From: Xaviernesmea rhizosphaerae
Lineage (GTDB): Bacteria > Pseudomonadota > Alphaproteobacteria > Rhizobiales > Rhizobiaceae
Assembly (NCBI RefSeq): GCF_001938945.1
Contig: NZ_MKIO01000039.1
Span: 186,001 to 250,000 of the forward strand
Direction of reading: 5' to 3'
Length of the DNA stretch: 64,000 nucleotides
The translations under genes and the position numbers were made by a program. Positions 57,252 to 64,000 of the stretch are shown here, in pieces (positions within the stretch are counted from its first letter, which is position 1; each line of letters begins with the position of its first letter). A model generated the notes under the pieces. It did no database searches, was not told the origin of the DNA, and saw nothing but the letters and a program-made list of their open reading frames with translations.

Positions 57252-57903
57252 AGATTTCCAGCTGTCCTTGAGACAGGATCATGCGCCGAGCTTCCACCTG
57301 GTCCATCAGCGTCAGGTCGTGGGTGGCGATCACCACGGCCGTTCCCAGCCGGTTGAGCTCCATGAACAGATTGAGCAGCCGCCGGGCCATGGGCGGATCG
57401 ACATTTCCCGTCGGCTCATCCGCCAGCAGCACTTCCGGCCGGTCGATCAGCGCGCGCGCGATGGCCGCGCGCTGCTTTTCCCCGCCGGACAGCACGGGCG
57501 GCAGCACGTTGATCCGCTCGCCCAGGCCGACCCAGCGCAGAAGCTCCAGAACATCCGCCCGGTAACTTGCCTCCTCCTTGCCCCGCACGCGCAGCGGCAG
57601 GGCGACATTCTCATAGGTGGTCAGATGGTCGAGCAGGCGGAAATCCTGGAAGACGATGCCGATGCGCCGACGCAGCATCGGAAACTCCTCGCGTGGGATC
57701 GTGGCGATGTTGCGGTCGAACATGCGGATCAGCCCGCGCGTCGGCTGCAGCGAGAGAAACAGAAGCCGCAACAGCGTCGTCTTGCCGGCGCCCGAAGGGC
57801 CGGTGAGGAACTGGAACGATTTCTGCGGAATGTCGAAGGTGAGATCGCGGAGAATTTCCGGCCCCATGCCATAGCGCAATCCGACATTTTCGAAATGAAT
57901 CAA
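57244..57903 (-). CDS. ftsE: cell division ATP-binding protein FtsE
   Basis: A 219-residue ABC ATPase with a TTG start at 57903, giving the expected N-terminus IHFENVGLRYG. Walker A is GPSGAGKTT (35-43), the signature LSGGEKQR (138-145), Walker B EVLLADEP (157-164) and the H-loop VIATHDLTLM. It pairs with FtsX at the division site. No in-frame ATG gives a normal length; a longer frame to 58038 is unlikely. Confidence 0.95.
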   Translation of the reverse strand: MIHFENVGLRYGMGPEILRDLTFDIPQKSFQFLTGPSGAGKTTLLRLLFLSLQPTRGLIRMFDRNIATIPREEFPMLRRRIGIVFQDFRLLDHLTTYENVALPLRVRGKEEASYRADVLELLRWVGLGERINVLPPVLSGGEKQRAAIARALIDRPEVLLADEPTGNVDPPMARRLLNLFMELNRLGTAVVIATHDLTLMDQVEARRMILSQGQLEIYG

Positions 57904-58144
57904 GAGGGTGTCCAGGTGCGATGATCGGGAGGGCGTAAGCGCCGCGAAAGCGCGGCCGAAACTGGCCGCGATCGTGCCAGCATGGTTAACAGGCGTTAAT
58001 TTTTCATGAAAAAGAGCCGCTTTCACGGCGCCTTGCAATAAATTAACCCTTTCTCTTCATCATCTGGAAAGCATTTCGCGCCGTGCGCGCGGGGTCTGAT
58101 GTCTCACGCATTTCGCGCCGTTCCGTCTTTCGCCTGGGAGCACC
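57904..58144. promoter_or_regulatory. divergent promoter region, ftsEX / anchored protein
   Basis: GGTTAACAGGCGTTAATT (about 57984-58001) is a TTAAC/GTTAA inverted repeat, and AAATTAACCC follows near 58041. Paired TTAA half-sites are the building block of CtrA sites, though the spacing here is six, not seven. An A/T-rich stretch around 58000-58015 would suit a promoter. No gene recognised. Confidence 0.35.
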
Positions 58145-58702
58145 ATGTCTCCATCTTCCGCTCAAGCACGTTGCGCAGGGCCGGCCGCCCGAGGCGCGCC
58201 CTCACCGCGCGCCATGAGGCAGGCGGCCGTGGATGCCGATTTCGTCGAGCTTCCGCCGGAAAGGGCACAGTGCCGGCCGGGCGGCAGGTGGACGCCTCGG
58301 CTCCCCTTGTTCCCTCTGATCCTGCTGCTGGCAGGTCTGCCGGTGCTGATGGCGCCGCGCCCGATGGGGGAGGGCGACATGGCTCTGCCCGTTCCTGCGC
58401 CGTCGTCGCCGCCCGTCACTGTCCAAGACGTCTCGGCGCGGCTGGCGGATGCGAATGGGCTGCGCGTGCTGATCGTCTATGGACGGCTCGTCAATGAGGG
58501 CCGCACGCCCGCCGCCCTGCCGGCGCTCGACATCGATCTCGACGACCGGCGCCTGATCCGGCCGCTCGACGGCGCGGCCTGGATGTTGCCGGGGGAGGGG
58601 CGGCCCTTCGCCCTCAAATTCGCCCATGCCGGCGGCGCGATGCCGCGCGTTCAGGTCTCTGCCGCGCGTGGCCAGGGGGCTGCGGCCGCGCTGCGACCTT
58701 GA
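58145..58702 (+). CDS. membrane-anchored DUF3426-like protein
   Basis: A 185-residue protein with one transmembrane segment (about 57-76, LPLFPLILLLAGLPVLM). The C-terminal part VSARLADANGLRVLIVYGRLVNEGRTPAALPALDIDL and LPGEGRPFALKF resembles the DUF3426 domain, a small beta sandwich of unknown role. In rhizobia I recall a protein with an N-terminal MJ0042 zinc ribbon at this position between ftsE and hpt; here residues 1-56 contain only two scattered Cys (10 and about 42), so no ribbon. Function unknown. Confidence 0.6.
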   Translation: MSPSSAQARCAGPAARGAPSPRAMRQAAVDADFVELPPERAQCRPGGRWTPRLPLFPLILLLAGLPVLMAPRPMGEGDMALPVPAPSSPPVTVQDVSARLADANGLRVLIVYGRLVNEGRTPAALPALDIDLDDRRLIRPLDGAAWMLPGEGRPFALKFAHAGGAMPRVQVSAARGQGAAAALRP

Positions 58703-58857
58703 CGGGCCGGACACCATGGTTCATGCCCTTCGACATCCGCCGGGCTCATATCAAGGCCTTTGCCGCACGCTTTTGCCATGCAATTGTGTCTGCGTCCCGG
58801 CTCCGTTTGCCCCGCATGCCGGCCGGCCCGGAGAGCATGCTCACACAAGGATCGCCT

Positions 58858-59400
58858 ATGCCAGTCGTTCGCGGCAAGACCATCGATATTCTCTATTCGG
58901 CAGACACCATTGCCGAGCGCAACCGGGCGATCGCCGCCGAGATTGCCGGCGGCAACAGCGACAATCTGCTGGTGATCTCGGTGCTCAAGGGCTCGTTCAT
59001 CTTCGCCGCCGACCTGATCCGCGCCATGCACGAGGCCGGCATCGCGCCGGAAATGGAATTCATCACGCTGTCGAGCTACGGCACCGGCACGGTGTCGCGC
59101 GGCGTGACCGTGCTCAAGGATATCGACAGCGACGTGGCCGGGCGCAACGTGCTGCTGATCGACGATATCCTGGAATCCGGGCGCACCCTGCGCTTTGCCC
59201 GCGAGCTGATGCTGGAGCGGGGCGCCGCGTCCGTGCAGATCGCCGTCCTGCTCGACAAGCGCATCAAGCGGGAGATCGATTTCGAGGCGGACTTCGTCGG
59301 CTTTGAATGCCCCGACTATTTCGTCGTCGGCTATGGCATGGATGCCGCCTATGCCTTCCGCGAGCTTCCTTTCGTCGGCATTGTGACCGGCGAGGCGTAA
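58858..59400 (+). CDS. hpt: hypoxanthine phosphoribosyltransferase
   Basis: A 180-residue enzyme from ATG 58858 with AAGGA six bases upstream. VISVLKGSFIFAADLIRAM, LSSYGTGTVSRGVTVLKDIDSD, VLLIDDILESGRTL (the PRPP-binding motif) and PDYFVVGYGMD are typical of Hpt. It salvages hypoxanthine and guanine with PRPP. Followed by a 333-bp gap before cpdR. Confidence 0.95.
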   Translation: MPVVRGKTIDILYSADTIAERNRAIAAEIAGGNSDNLLVISVLKGSFIFAADLIRAMHEAGIAPEMEFITLSSYGTGTVSRGVTVLKDIDSDVAGRNVLLIDDILESGRTLRFARELMLERGAASVQIAVLLDKRIKREIDFEADFVGFECPDYFVVGYGMDAAYAFRELPFVGIVTGEA

Positions 59401-59733
59401 AAGTCAGCCTCTGGCCGCGAGCCGTTGTCCAAACATGCAACCGCTCTTCGCCACAAGGTTAAGGCTTGCTCAATTTCCAGCATTTCCAAGGGGTTCAGGA
59501 CGGCTTTCGTCCTGAAACGGGGCGGAGGGAGCCTGCGCCGGGCGCTTGAGCCCAAACCGCATTTACGGATCGACAAGGAAAGTCTGGTCATTTCGCCGCA
59601 CGTCCCGCCGTCGAATCATGCTGTGTTCGCGGTGGGAAACGGGCCGGCCCTCCCTCTCAACGCCGCGTCTGACCCCTGGACGGGCAGCGCGACCACTGGC
59701 CGGCTCAGGGCAAATTGTCGGACGGAGGCCATG
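59401..59733 (+). promoter_or_regulatory. hpt-cpdR intergenic region with hairpin and CtrA-like half-sites
   Basis: TTAAGGCTTGCTCAA (59459-59473) is TTAA-N7-TCAA, one base from a CtrA box. TCAGGACG/CGTCCTGA (about 59496-59516) is a perfect 8-bp hairpin without a T-run. No credible gene; an in-frame extension of cpdR upstream is a shadow. Confidence 0.35.
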
Positions 59734-60093
59734 ATGGCGAAGATCCTGATTACGGAAGACGAAGATTCCCTGCGCCGTTTTGTGGCGCGCGCGCTGCAGC
59801 TCGACGGACATGAGACGGCCGAAGCCGGCGATGGCGCCGAGGGGCTGGCGAGACTGAACGAGGAAAGCTTCGATCTGCTCCTCTCCGACATCCGCATGCC
59901 CGTGATGGACGGCATCGCGCTGGTCCACGAGGCCGCCGCCGCCTATCCCGACATGAAGATCCTGCTGATGACCGGCTATGCCGAACAGCGCGAGCGCGCC
60001 AATGATCTGGCCGCCAAGGTCGTCGATGTCGTGCCCAAACCCTTCACGCTGCCCGACATTCGCCGCGCCGTGGCCGAGGCGCTGGCGGCCTAG
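59734..60093 (+). CDS. cpdR: cell-cycle response regulator CpdR
   Basis: A 119-residue stand-alone receiver domain from ATG 59734 with GGAGG five bases upstream. Phospho-acceptor Asp 52 (LLLSDIRMPVMDG), acidic pair in TEDED, Thr 80 (LLMTGYA) and Lys 102 (VPKPF) are intact. No output domain. This fits CpdR, which in alphaproteobacteria switches ClpXP targeting of CtrA and others in the CckA-ChpT pathway. The chain ends EALAA, like ClpX-recognised tails. Its TAG stop is shared with a RIME1-type element. Confidence 0.92.
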   Translation: MAKILITEDEDSLRRFVARALQLDGHETAEAGDGAEGLARLNEESFDLLLSDIRMPVMDGIALVHEAAAAYPDMKILLMTGYAEQRERANDLAAKVVDVVPKPFTLPDIRRAVAEALAA

Positions 60094-60194
60094 AGCATCG
60101 GACCGAAAAGTGGGAACCGGTTTTCGGAAAAATCCGATGCAAAAACAAAAAATTAGAGCATCGGACTGCGTACGAATTCCAGTCTGATGCTCTA
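60091..60194 (+). repeat. RIME1-type element, complete, overlapping the cpdR stop
   Basis: A 104-bp unit: TAGAGCATCGGACCG...AAATCCGATGC (60091-60140), AAAAACAAAAAATT linker, then AGAGCATCGGACTG...CAGTCTGATGCTCT (60154-60193). Nearly identical to the copy at 52191. The first three bases are the cpdR stop codon. Confidence 0.85.
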
Positions 60195-60379
60195 AGCGGC
60201 CTGCAACCTTGATGTGCCAGGACGACAAAGACGCGGGGCGCTTGCACGTGAGCGCCTGCCTCACCTGAGCCCGGATAGCCGCTCGACACCCGCTGGACCG
60301 TCGCACAGCATCGGAGCAGCCCTGCAGGAACGAAGGGGCTGCCGCTCCCAAGGGATCCGCATTGGTCCCGTGCTTTGGT

Positions 60380-63088
60380 TTACTGAATGTCCAGCAGACG
60401 CTCGAGATAGCGGCGTTCGACCTCGGGCGAGAGATTGTTGCCGAGCCGGCGGCGGATTTCCTCCAGGATCTGGCGGGCGCGCTGGGTGTCGATCTCGTCG
60501 GGCACCTTCACCTGATCGCCGAATTCCGGGCCGACATTCTGCTGACGCCGGCCGAGCGGATCACGGCCGTTCTGGCCATATTGCGGAATGCCCTGGCCGG
60601 GGCCCTGTCCCTGGCCCTGCTGGCTCTGCATCTGCTGCATCATTTCCTGCGCGCCCTGGCGCAAGGCTTGCAATGCGCGGCCCTGGCCGCCGAGCGCCTG
60701 GTCGCTGCGGCCCTGGCCGAGCGCACCGGCCGCGCCCTGCATTTCGCGTCCTGCCTCGCCGAAGCCCTTGCCGGGCTGCATGCCCATGCCCTGCAGGCCC
60801 TTCTGCAGCTCGCCAAGCTGCTTGCGCAGGGCATCCTGCTGCGCCTTGAGGTCCTTCAGCGCCTGGCGCAGCTGCTCCTCGGTCATCTGGTCCGTCGGCT
60901 TGCCGCCGTTCTGTCCCTGCTGCCCCTGTTGGCCATCCTGGCCCTGCTGCCCCTGCTGCGGGTTCATCTCCTGGCCCGGCATCGGCTGCTGGTCGAACAG
61001 CTCGTCGCCGTCCATCGGGTCGCCGCCCTGCATGCGGTCGCGCAGGGCCTGATCGTATTGGAAGGTCTGCTCCATCAGCTTCTGCTGGTCCTGCAGCAGG
61101 CGGCCGAGCTTGTCCATCTGCTGGCGCATCTGGCTGTTGTCGCCGCTCTGCTGCTGGCCCGGCTGCGGCCGCCCCGCCTGCAGATTGTTCATCATCCGCT
61201 GCATTTCGGACAGCAGCTGGCGGGCCTGATCCTTGGAGCCGGACCGCGCCAGATTCTCGATCTGGTTCATCATCCGGTCCAGATCCTGCTGGTTCAGCAT
61301 GTTCTGCGGGTTGGGCCGCGCCATTTGCGGGTTCTTCATCGCCTGTTCGGCCATGGCCTGCATGAACTGCTTCATCGCCTCGCGCAGTTCCTGCATCAGC
61401 TTGGCAATCTCCTCGTCAGAGGCGCCGCGCTCCAGCGCGTCGGACAGGTTCTGCTGTGCGTCGCGCAGCCGCTTTTCGGCCAGCGACAGATCGCCATCCT
61501 CGATGCCGAGCGCGATGTCCCAGATATAGGCGGCGGTGTCGCGCAGCATCTCCTCGTTCTGCGCCATCATCATCCGGCCCCTGGCGGACTCGATCAGCAG
61601 GTAATGGGTGAGGTTGGGAATGGTCTCGTCCGCCCGCAGCGTAACCGCATCGTTGAGATCCAGCGCGCGGGGCAGGGCATTGGCATCGAGCGCGAAAACC
61701 TGGCGTTCTTCCGCAACGGCCGCTGCCAGCGGCTCGGTGAAGCGGCGCGCCGGCAGGATCATGTTCTCGGGCTGGCTGCGACCCTCCTGTCCGGCGGCAT
61801 CGCGCGCCACGAGCGTAATGGTCACGCGCTTGCCGGCAAGCGGATGCTCGCTGAGGTTCCGGCTGGCCGTTCCCTTGACCTCCTTGGCATTGCGGCGCGG
61901 CAGGTCAAGCCGGTATTCCGGCGCGGGATAGAGCGGGCGGGCATCCGGCGCCGGCGGGTCGACCGGCTTGATCTCGGCCCAGGCGGTATCGATGCCGTAA
62001 TCGTCCTTCGCGGTGAAGCCGATCTCCAGCGCGGCGTTGACGGTCGGGCGCGGCTTGCCCTCGAAGGCGATGGTCGGCGCGTGGTCGGGCGTGACGGTGA
62101 AGCTCCAGGCGGAGCCGGCGACATCGAGCCGTCCGTTCTCCGTCAGACGCATCTGATGGGTGACGCCGGCAGTCGCTGCCGCCGCACCCGCGGAATTGGT
62201 GCCGGCATTGCTGGCCGAGGATCCTTCTGGCGCCTGCGGCCCGCCCGCACCCTTTTCGCCCTCGGCCTTCTCGGTGTCGCGCGGCACGGGCTGCGGCTCG
62301 GCCGCGCTCGCCGTGCGGTAGGTCACCGGCACGTCGCCGGAGGCGCTGGTGATGCGCACGGTGAGCTCGCTGCCCTGCGGCACGGTGACGGCCTCGCCCG
62401 TCGGTCCGGCCTCCCGGCCAGTCAGGAACAGCGGCGCCCGGCCGGTATAGGCCGGCGGCGTCACCCAGGCGTCGATGCGCACATCGGGCCGATCGCTGAC
62501 GGCCTGCGGCGTGTGCGCAATGTCGGTGAGCTCGCCGGCGCGGTTGGAGAAGGAAAAGCCGAAGGCGACGCAGGCGATCAGCACCGGCAGGGCGCGCAGG
62601 CCATGGCGGTCGAAGCGGGCGATATCCGGCTGGGGCAGGCCGGTTTCCAGATCATGGATGCGCCGGGCCATGCGCGCCTGATGCTCCGCCCACAGCGCCT
62701 GGCCGAAGGCGCCCGTGGTCGCCGGGCGGTCCTCCTGCACGGCGATCGCCTGATGCGGCAGATGGTTGCGGCTTTCCAGCATCCGGTCGGCATCGCCTGC
62801 GGATGGCAGGCGGATGCGCGCGAGCGGCACCAGCGCGCCGATGAAGGCCACGGCAAAGCCAATGGCCAGCGCGATATGGAGCGCTGCCGGCAGCATGCGA
62901 AACAGGCCGAACCAGGAGACCGAGAGGAAGATCAGCAGGATGGAGAGCGGCGCCAGGAGATGCGGCGCGGCCCGCTCCAGCGTCAGCACCAGCCGGGCAA
63001 AAAGCCGTTTGCGGTCCAGCATGCGGGCGAGGGGGCTGCGGCCGGCGGGCTGCGTCATGTCCGTGCGGTCGGGCCGGTGGGTCGCCAT
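60380..63088 (-). CDS. large TIGR02302/DUF4175-family membrane protein
   Basis: A 902-residue protein from ATG 63088 with AAGGACCTCTG upstream. Two hydrophobic helices near 45-95 and one near 165-180 anchor it; the middle (about 190-480) is beta-rich with VTPPAYTGRAPLF, APTIAFEGKPRPTVNAALEIGFTAKDDYGID. Residues about 580-850 are helical and very rich in Gln, Met and Gly (QQGQQGQDGQQG, QMQSQQGQGQGPGQG). The end DKVKVPDEIDTQRARQILEEIRRRLGN-type block is family-conserved. Function unknown; alphaproteobacterial. Same strand as lysA upstream. A long plus-strand frame across it is antisense composition. Confidence 0.9.
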   Translation of the reverse strand: MATHRPDRTDMTQPAGRSPLARMLDRKRLFARLVLTLERAAPHLLAPLSILLIFLSVSWFGLFRMLPAALHIALAIGFAVAFIGALVPLARIRLPSAGDADRMLESRNHLPHQAIAVQEDRPATTGAFGQALWAEHQARMARRIHDLETGLPQPDIARFDRHGLRALPVLIACVAFGFSFSNRAGELTDIAHTPQAVSDRPDVRIDAWVTPPAYTGRAPLFLTGREAGPTGEAVTVPQGSELTVRITSASGDVPVTYRTASAAEPQPVPRDTEKAEGEKGAGGPQAPEGSSASNAGTNSAGAAAATAGVTHQMRLTENGRLDVAGSAWSFTVTPDHAPTIAFEGKPRPTVNAALEIGFTAKDDYGIDTAWAEIKPVDPPAPDARPLYPAPEYRLDLPRRNAKEVKGTASRNLSEHPLAGKRVTITLVARDAAGQEGRSQPENMILPARRFTEPLAAAVAEERQVFALDANALPRALDLNDAVTLRADETIPNLTHYLLIESARGRMMMAQNEEMLRDTAAYIWDIALGIEDGDLSLAEKRLRDAQQNLSDALERGASDEEIAKLMQELREAMKQFMQAMAEQAMKNPQMARPNPQNMLNQQDLDRMMNQIENLARSGSKDQARQLLSEMQRMMNNLQAGRPQPGQQQSGDNSQMRQQMDKLGRLLQDQQKLMEQTFQYDQALRDRMQGGDPMDGDELFDQQPMPGQEMNPQQGQQGQDGQQGQQGQNGGKPTDQMTEEQLRQALKDLKAQQDALRKQLGELQKGLQGMGMQPGKGFGEAGREMQGAAGALGQGRSDQALGGQGRALQALRQGAQEMMQQMQSQQGQGQGPGQGIPQYGQNGRDPLGRRQQNVGPEFGDQVKVPDEIDTQRARQILEEIRRRLGNNLSPEVERRYLERLLDIQ

Positions 63089-63384
63089 CAGAGGTCCTTT
63101 GCCGAATCGGGAAAGCGGCAGGCGGCGGTTCTGTCACGCGTTGCAAGCCTTCCGGATCGCCCTTCGCTCGTCAAAACCTTGTTTTCACGCCATTTTTTGC
63201 GCGAAACCGCTTCCCGCTCCTGCGCGGCGCATGCCGGGGCGTACGCCGCGCGGAAACTTGAAAGGAGAGGATACCAGCCTTTGTGGCGAAGGCGAGGGCA
63301 AGAACGCAATCGTGAACAGGCGCGGCCGGAGGCGGCGCCCGATCCTCGACGGCAGGGGCTCGAAGAGGTCCCTGAGACAGAGCT

Positions 63385-64000
63385 TTAGAACCAGTCCGGC
63401 ACCGAATCGAGCGCGATCAGCTCCTCATAGCTGCGCCGCGGGCGGATCACGTGGAACTGATCGCCCTTGACCAGAACCTCGGGCACCAGAAGCCGGCTGT
63501 TATAGGTGCCGGCCTGCACCGCGCCATAGGCGCCCGCCGTGCCCACGGCGAAGAGATCGCCCGGCTTCGGCATGGCCATTTCCCGGTCCAGCGCCAGATA
63601 GTCGCCGGTCTCGCAGACGGGGCCAACGATGTCGGCCTTGATTCGCGGGGCATTGGCCGCGGAAATCCTCACCGGCCGAACCTCGTGGAAGGCCTCGTAG
63701 AGCGTCGGGCGGATCAGGTCGTTCATGGCGGCATCGACGACCACGAAGGTCTTGGAGCCGCCATCCTTCACATAAAGCACCTCGGTGACGAGGATGCCGG
63801 CATTGCCAACGATCAGCCGGCCGGGCTCGGTGACGATGCGGCAGCCGAGGCCCTGAAGCGCGTCCTTGACGATCCGGGCATAGGCTTCCGGCGGCGGCGG
63901 CGGATTGTTGTCGTCCTTGTAGGGCACGCCCAGCCCGCCGCCGACATCGACATGGGCGATCTGGTGACCGTCGGCGCGCAGCGTTTCCACCAGCTCGCGC
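63385..64000 (-). CDS. lysA: diaminopimelate decarboxylase, C-terminal part (runs off the window)
   Basis: About 205 residues are visible; the N-terminus lies beyond position 64000. VDVGGGLGVPY, TEPGRLIVGNAG (PLP phosphate loop), VCETGDYLALD (catalytic Cys/Glu/Asp block from the partner subunit) and GAYGAVQAGTYNSR are fold-type III decarboxylase motifs of LysA. It converts meso-diaminopimelate to lysine. The stop is 296 bp before the DUF4175 gene start on the same strand; that gap shows nothing recognisable. Confidence 0.93.
   Translation of the reverse strand, partial: RELVETLRADGHQIAHVDVGGGLGVPYKDDNNPPPPPEAYARIVKDALQGLGCRIVTEPGRLIVGNAGILVTEVLYVKDGGSKTFVVVDAAMNDLIRPTLYEAFHEVRPVRISAANAPRIKADIVGPVCETGDYLALDREMAMPKPGDLFAVGTAGAYGAVQAGTYNSRLLVPEVLVKGDQFHVIRPRRSYEELIALDSVPDWF

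Noticed and set aside
60362..63388. 1008-codon open frame on the plus strand
   Set aside because: It is antisense to the DUF4175 gene, whose motifs, start and ribosome site are convincing. The frame exists because CAG/CTG-rich Gln codons read as Leu/Ala on the other strand.
1..64000. CRISPR arrays, tRNA and rRNA genes
   Set aside because: No direct-repeat/spacer pattern, cloverleaf or rRNA core sequence was noticed on either strand. The repeated CAG-rich stretch near 60900-61150 is Gln-coding, not an array.

Overview
The window looks like chromosomal DNA of a member of the Rhizobiaceae (Rhizobium/Agrobacterium/Allorhizobium-type alphaproteobacterium). G+C is high, ATGA/GTGA start-stop overlaps are frequent, and intergenic palindromes of the RIME1 type occur four times. 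The housekeeping gene order is one I know from rhizobial chromosomes: xerD | aroK-aroB-CNNM, bolA, J-domain gene, cobS-cobT; rpmB; hisC-tyrC; ftsX-ftsE | hpt, cpdR; lysA and the DUF4175 gene. No rRNA, tRNA, CRISPR array, prophage or intact transposase gene was seen.

Layout. 1-1031: a BON-domain protein and its terminator. 1037-12276: accessory carbohydrate region. Two minus-strand oxidoreductase genes lie divergent from a seven-gene plus-strand run: nucleotide-sugar epimerase, a glycoside hydrolase fused to an epimerase, a GT4 glycosyltransferase, three tandem CgeB-type glycosyltransferases and a UDP-glucuronate decarboxylase-like enzyme. A 160-bp A+T-rich patch (about 34% G+C) sits in the divergent intergenic region. 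12453-19154: MFS transporter divergent from cyoABCD-SURF1 (cytochrome bo3 quinol oxidase and its assembly factor). 19240-23357: hydroxyproline-type catabolism (Ldh-family reductase, DapA-family lyase, GntR regulator, Ser/Cys proline-racemase-family enzyme). 23623-31279: alcohol dehydrogenase, Lrp regulator, M20 amidohydrolase, D-Ala-D-Ala carboxypeptidase, CobW-type metallochaperone, TusA-like protein and L,D-transpeptidase lipoprotein.

31488-41908: a 268-bp MITE-like element touching the accA stop codon, then accA, xerD, a small membrane protein, aroK-aroB-CNNM, an inserted DUF2938 gene between repeats, bolA, a J-domain protein and cobS-cobT (aerobic cobaltochelatase). 42156-52177: phytase-like esterase, a queuosine-precursor transporter behind a candidate preQ1-I riboswitch, rpmB, DUF3108 protein, pyruvyltransferase-like protein, DMT exporter, DUF985 cupin, gloB, methyltransferase, hisC, tyrC. 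52314-64000: DUF2125 protein, gamma-glutamylcyclotransferase, 58-aa membrane protein, acyltransferase, YdcF-like protein, ftsX-ftsE, a DUF3426-like anchored protein, hpt, cpdR, the large DUF4175 (TIGR02302) membrane protein, and the C-terminal part of lysA running off the window.

The points most worth following up are the uncharacterised glycan cluster with its GH-epimerase fusion and three CgeB paralogues, the frameshifted low-G+C patch beside it, the multi-hairpin MITE-like element, and a candidate preQ1 riboswitch whose pseudoknot would bury the start codon. All function calls come from reading the sequence; no database search was run.
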